Shown: piece by piece, positions 4,525-7,006 of the stretch | Numbering within the stretch: position 1 is the first letter of the stretch | How the letters are laid out: each line of letters starts with the position of its first letter | Assembly: GCA_018065885.1 (NCBI GenBank) | Contig: JAGHSL010000400.1 | Span: 1 to 7,006 of the forward strand | Length of the DNA: 7,006 nucleotides | DNA from: Candidatus Limimorpha equi | GTDB lineage: Bacteria; Bacteroidota; Bacteroidia; Bacteroidales; F082 | Direction: 5' to 3' | Translations under genes and position numbers: made by a program | Notes under the pieces: model-generated | The model's input: only the letters and a program-made list of their open reading frames with translations | Database searches by the model: none | What the model was told of the DNA's origin: nothing

Positions 4525-6669
4525 ATGTCACAATTTACAGATTTTGGATTGAATCCCGCTCTGTTGAAGGCTATAAAGGAGCTGGGGTTTGAAAATCCTA
4601 TGCCAATCCAGGAACAATCGATTCCTGTTTTGTTGGAGCAAGATGTTGATTTCGTGGGCCTTGCACAGACGGGTACTGGTAAGACGGCTGCTTTCGGTTT
4701 GCCGCTGCTGAACAAAATCGATGCGACACAGCGTTGTGTCCAAGCCTTGATTTTGTGTCCGACGCGTGAACTTTGTATGCAGATTACCAAGGACTTACGC
4801 AATTATGCCAAGTACATTCCAGAAATCCTGATTGTGCCAGTTTATGGTGGTGCAAGCATTGAACTTCAATTCAAAGACTTAGCCAAAAAGCCGCAGATTA
4901 TCGTTGCCACGCCTGGTCGTCTGCGCGATATGATTCGCCGTAACCGTGTGGATTTCAGCAATGTAAAGACCCTGATTCTCGATGAAGCCGACGAAATGCT
5001 CAACATGGGTTTCCAGGAAGAAGTCGACGACATTCTGGAATACATGCCCAAGGAACGCAACACCATGCTGTTCTCGGCCACCATGCCGCAGGAAGTCGAG
5101 GCCATTCTCAACAAATACATGACCGACCCCGTGAAAGTTGCCGTCGGCAGCCGCAATTCGGGCACGGCCAATGTCGACCACAAGTATTATATGATGGCCG
5201 CCAAGGACCGTTATTCGGTGTTGAAGCGCATCATCGACTACACGCCATCAATTTATGGTATCGTGTTCTGCCGCACCAAGTTAGAGACACAGGAAATTGC
5301 TGACAACCTGATTCAAGATGGCTATAATGCCGCCGCTTTGCATGGCGATTTGTCGCAAGGTATGCGCGACAACGTGATGGATCATTTCCGCAAAAAGAGC
5401 CTGCAACTGCTCATCGCCACCGATGTCGCCGCACGCGGCATTGATGTCAGCGACCTGACACATATTATTAATTACAACCTTCCTGACGACATTGAGACCT
5501 ACGTTCACCGCAGTGGCCGTACCGGTCGTGCCGACAAACGTGGTATCTGCCTCAGTCTGATTAACTTGCGCGAAAAGAGCAAAATCAAGAAAATAGAAAA
5601 AATCGTCAACCGCCCGATTGAAAGAGCAACCATTCCGACTGGAAAAGAAGTTTGCGAAAAGCAGCTCTTCAACCACATCGACCGCATTGAACACGTCGAC
5701 ATCAACCGCGAGGACATTGACGATTACCTGCCAGTCATTTTCCGCAAACTCGAATGGATGACGCGTGAAGAACTGATTACCAGAATGGTAGCCCTAAACT
5801 TCAACCGTTTCCTGGATTATTACAAGAACGCCATCGACCTGAATGTGGACGAAAAAGACGAAAAACGCGACCGCAAGGAACGCAAAAAGGAACTTGCCAA
5901 CCGCGATGAAGGCCTGAAACGCCTTTATTTCGGTCTCGGCAAAAACGACCACATTCTGCCACAGAAAATCATTGGCAAAATCAACGATGTCACCCACACC
6001 CGCGACATTCGCATTGGACGCATCGATTTGTTCGATGATTACTCATTCGTTGATGTCGAGGAATCAGCCATCCCTATGATTTTGGAATGTTTCGCCGACC
6101 CGCACAACAATCCGAAGGGCATTGTGGTTGAAGTTGCCAAAGAACAACCTTCAAAAGAAGAACGTGAAAAAGGTGGAAGAGGCGAACGTAAGGATCGTGG
6201 CAGCAGAGGGGAACGCAAAGAAAGAAGCGAGCGCAGCAGCCGCGCCGAGCGTGAGGACAAGCCGGAACGCAAGGAACGCGAAAGCCGACGCGAAAAAGCG
6301 TCGGAAGACAACATGTGGGAAAAGAAATCGAAGAAGAGAAAATCGGATGACGAACCGAAAATAAAAGTGGAACGCTCACGCGATGGCCGCGAATGGATTC
6401 CAGACGACGAATGGTTTGCCATGAAGAACCACATCGATTTCTTTGACGACGATGACGAGCGTCCAAGCCGCAAGAAACGCAATGCCGAAAGAGGTTTTGG
6501 TGCCAAGAAAAACAGTTCAAAAAGCTCAGCATCAAGTTCTTCAAGGTCGTCAAAGTCTTCATCGAGAAGTGCATCGAAAGAATCGGGCAGAGGTCGCCGT
6601 GGCGCAGCCCGAAACAACGATGATGATTTCTACTCACCACGTCGCCGTGGCGGAGGCAGAAGAAGATAA
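4525..6669 (+). CDS. deaD: DEAD-box ATP-dependent RNA helicase with DbpA-like RNA-binding domain and long charged tail
   Basis: Cytosolic RNA helicase of 714 residues, expected to act in ribosome assembly, mRNA turnover or cold adaptation. Core motifs are complete: Q motif with Gln29, motif I AQTGTGKT (47-54), Ia PTREL (79-83), Ib TPGR (129-132), II DEAD (153-156), III SAT (184-186), IV VFCRT (247-251), V ATDVAARGID (298-307), VI HRSGRTGR (328-335). A helical dimerisation-like region and a charged linker (about 440-465) follow. Next comes a DbpA-type RNA-binding domain, about 466-538, with RLYFGLGKND and IRIGRIDLFDDYSFVDV. The tail from about 540 is low complexity: Arg/Glu/Lys-rich, then serine-rich (663-685), ending in an RGG-like RRRGGGRRR. 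A less biased island (611-645) interrupts it. This order matches DeaD/CsdA more than plain DbpA, where the tail is absent. The ATG fits family N-termini. Several smaller open frames opposite the tail are by-products of its composition. Confidence 0.95.
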   Translation: MSQFTDFGLNPALLKAIKELGFENPMPIQEQSIPVLLEQDVDFVGLAQTGTGKTAAFGLPLLNKIDATQRCVQALILCPTRELCMQITKDLRNYAKYIPEILIVPVYGGASIELQFKDLAKKPQIIVATPGRLRDMIRRNRVDFSNVKTLILDEADEMLNMGFQEEVDDILEYMPKERNTMLFSATMPQEVEAILNKYMTDPVKVAVGSRNSGTANVDHKYYMMAAKDRYSVLKRIIDYTPSIYGIVFCRTKLETQEIADNLIQDGYNAAALHGDLSQGMRDNVMDHFRKKSLQLLIATDVAARGIDVSDLTHIINYNLPDDIETYVHRSGRTGRADKRGICLSLINLREKSKIKKIEKIVNRPIERATIPTGKEVCEKQLFNHIDRIEHVDINREDIDDYLPVIFRKLEWMTREELITRMVALNFNRFLDYYKNAIDLNVDEKDEKRDRKERKKELANRDEGLKRLYFGLGKNDHILPQKIIGKINDVTHTRDIRIGRIDLFDDYSFVDVEESAIPMILECFADPHNNPKGIVVEVAKEQPSKEEREKGGRGERKDRGSRGERKERSERSSRAEREDKPERKERESRREKASEDNMWEKKSKKRKSDDEPKIKVERSRDGREWIPDDEWFAMKNHIDFFDDDDERPSRKKRNAERGFGAKKNSSKSSASSSSRSSKSSSRSASKESGRGRRGAARNNDDDFYSPRRRGGGRRR

Positions 6670-6679
6670 AATGCTGATT

Positions 6680-6718
6680 TAAGATTTTTATGGGATTGCC
6701 TAACGGCAAGAAATCTTA
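6680..6718 (+). terminator. Hairpin after the helicase gene, possible weak terminator
   Basis: TAAGATTT (6680-6687) pairs with AAATCTTA (6711-6718), and inside it TTGCC (6696-6700) pairs with GGCAA (6705-6709) around TAAC. It begins 11 bases after the helicase stop. The tail (TTAAAATC) is not a proper T tract, so it may slow, process or protect the mRNA end rather than terminate efficiently. Confidence 0.4.
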
Positions 6719-6751
6719 TTAAAATCAAAAACAAAAATCTTTCGAAAATCA

Positions 6752-6782
6752 TTGTTTGCAAACAAATAAGATTGTTTATTTG
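6752..6782. repeat. Overlapping palindromes in the helicase-menA gap
   Basis: TTGTTTGCAAACAA (6752-6765) is a perfect 14-base palindrome. Overlapping it, CAAATAA (6763-6769) is complementary to TTATTTG (6776-6782). GCAAAC recurs at 6787-6792. The 14-base symmetry is the sort bound by dimeric regulators, but the local AT bias raises the chance expectation. Confidence 0.35.
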
Positions 6783-6795
6783 GAATGCAAACACA

Positions 6796-6832
6796 GATTT
6801 TTGAGAGATTATAAATAACGATTTTTGAGAGA
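6796..6832 (+). repeat. 13-base direct repeat upstream of menA, possible promoter
   Basis: GATTTTTGAGAGA occurs at 6796-6808 and 6820-6832, a 24-base period. Each copy holds GATTTTTG, one base off TAnnTTTG. The TTTTG of the first copy and the GATTTTTG of the second sit 16 bases apart and could serve as the -33 and -7 elements of menA, with a leader of about 80 bases that includes the small hairpin TTCAGC-AAA-GCTGAA (6860-6874). No exact TAnnTTTG is present on the plus strand of this gap. Confidence 0.35.
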
Positions 6833-6914
6833 CTTAACTTCGTTGAATGCAAGCATTTCTTCAGCAAAGCTGAATCCCGTTAATCTTTTTAATAACTCAA
6901 ACAGTATCAGTATC

Positions 6915-7006
6915 ATGGCTTCAGTTAAATCATGGATAAGAGCAGCCCGTCCGCGGACGGTGCTGCTCTCTTTTTCAGGCGTTCTGATGGGCAGTTTCCT
7001 TGCTTT
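6915..7006 (+). CDS. menA: 1,4-dihydroxy-2-naphthoate polyprenyltransferase, N-terminal fragment (cut by window edge)
   Basis: Integral membrane enzyme of the UbiA family that attaches the prenyl chain to 1,4-dihydroxy-2-naphthoate, giving demethylmenaquinone. Only 30 codons are present, so the call rests on the N-terminal motif: MASVKSWIRAARPRTVLLSF followed by SGVLMGSFLA. The pattern W-x-x-AARPRT-x-x-LSFSG-x-x-x-G is typical of MenA at the entry to its first membrane helix. The prenyl-binding aspartate motifs lie beyond the window. The ATG at 6915 fits the family's N-terminus. CAGTATCAGTATC directly precedes it and no Shine-Dalgarno sequence is visible. Bacteroidales depend on menaquinone for anaerobic respiration, which fits the organism. 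Odd point: codons 9-19 form a strong hairpin followed by T residues. Confidence 0.82.
   Translation, partial: MASVKSWIRAARPRTVLLSFSGVLMGSFLA
6939..6975 (+). other. Terminator-like hairpin inside the start of menA
   Basis: CCGTCCG and CGGACGG (6947-6960) form a perfect 14-base palindrome. Outside it, AGAGCAGC (6939-6946) pairs with GCTGCTCT (6962-6969) with a single T bulge at 6961. As RNA this gives about 13 pairs closed by a CGCG loop. CTTTTT (6970-6975) follows at once, so the shape is that of an intrinsic terminator. It lies in codons 9-21 and encodes conserved MenA residues, so codon constraint alone might explain part of it. Confidence 0.45.

Noticed and set aside
6039..6709. Long minus-strand frames (192 and 211 residues) opposite the helicase tail
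   Set aside because: The Arg/Glu/Ser-rich codons of the tail deplete stop codons on the other strand. The predicted proteins are low complexity, and the helicase reading is certain.
1..7006. Mobile element, CRISPR array, toxin-antitoxin, defence or other new multi-gene system
   Set aside because: No transposase, integrase, spaced repeats, small gene pair or defence domain was seen on either strand; the genes are ordinary chromosomal ones.

Overview
The window looks like chromosomal DNA of a Bacteroidota member, most likely of the order Bacteroidales. Three things point there. Nearly every gene start is preceded by the -7 element TAnnTTTG, typical of the primary sigma factor in this phylum, and Shine-Dalgarno sequences are weak or absent. 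The two-component pair closely resembles RprX/RprY of Bacteroides. The remaining genes are ordinary Bacteroidales housekeeping genes. I see no transposase, phage gene, CRISPR array, tRNA or rRNA.

Layout: 1-474 (-) is the first 158 codons of glucose-6-phosphate isomerase (pgi), running off the left edge. 475-878 is a 404-base gap. It holds the pgi promoter, a GC-rich interspersed-type palindrome (563-588) and, on the minus strand, what looks like an undescribed structured small RNA (about 770-660) with its own promoter, a GNRA-capped hairpin and an intrinsic terminator. 879-2285 (+) is a sensor histidine kinase (rprX-like) and 2411-3097 (+) its OmpR-family response regulator (rprY-like). The regulator appears to have its own promoter and a roughly 80-nt leader with alternative hairpins. 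A strong terminator (3121-3149) closes this block. 3148-4395 (-) is an exported serine hydrolase of the beta-lactamase/DD-peptidase fold, convergent with rprY. Divergent from it, 4525-6669 (+) encodes a DEAD-box RNA helicase of the DeaD/CsdA/DbpA type with a long charged, serine-rich and arginine-rich tail. After a 245-base AT-rich gap full of short repeats, menA (menaquinone biosynthesis prenyltransferase) begins at 6915 and runs off the right edge. A terminator-shaped hairpin lies inside its first 21 codons.

The genes do not form a single pathway. Each transcription unit has its own apparent promoter, and the only clear functional pair is the kinase and regulator. I did not find a new multi-gene system. 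The most interesting signals are non-coding: the candidate small RNA at 660-770, the terminator-like hairpin in the start of menA, and the leader between rprX and rprY.
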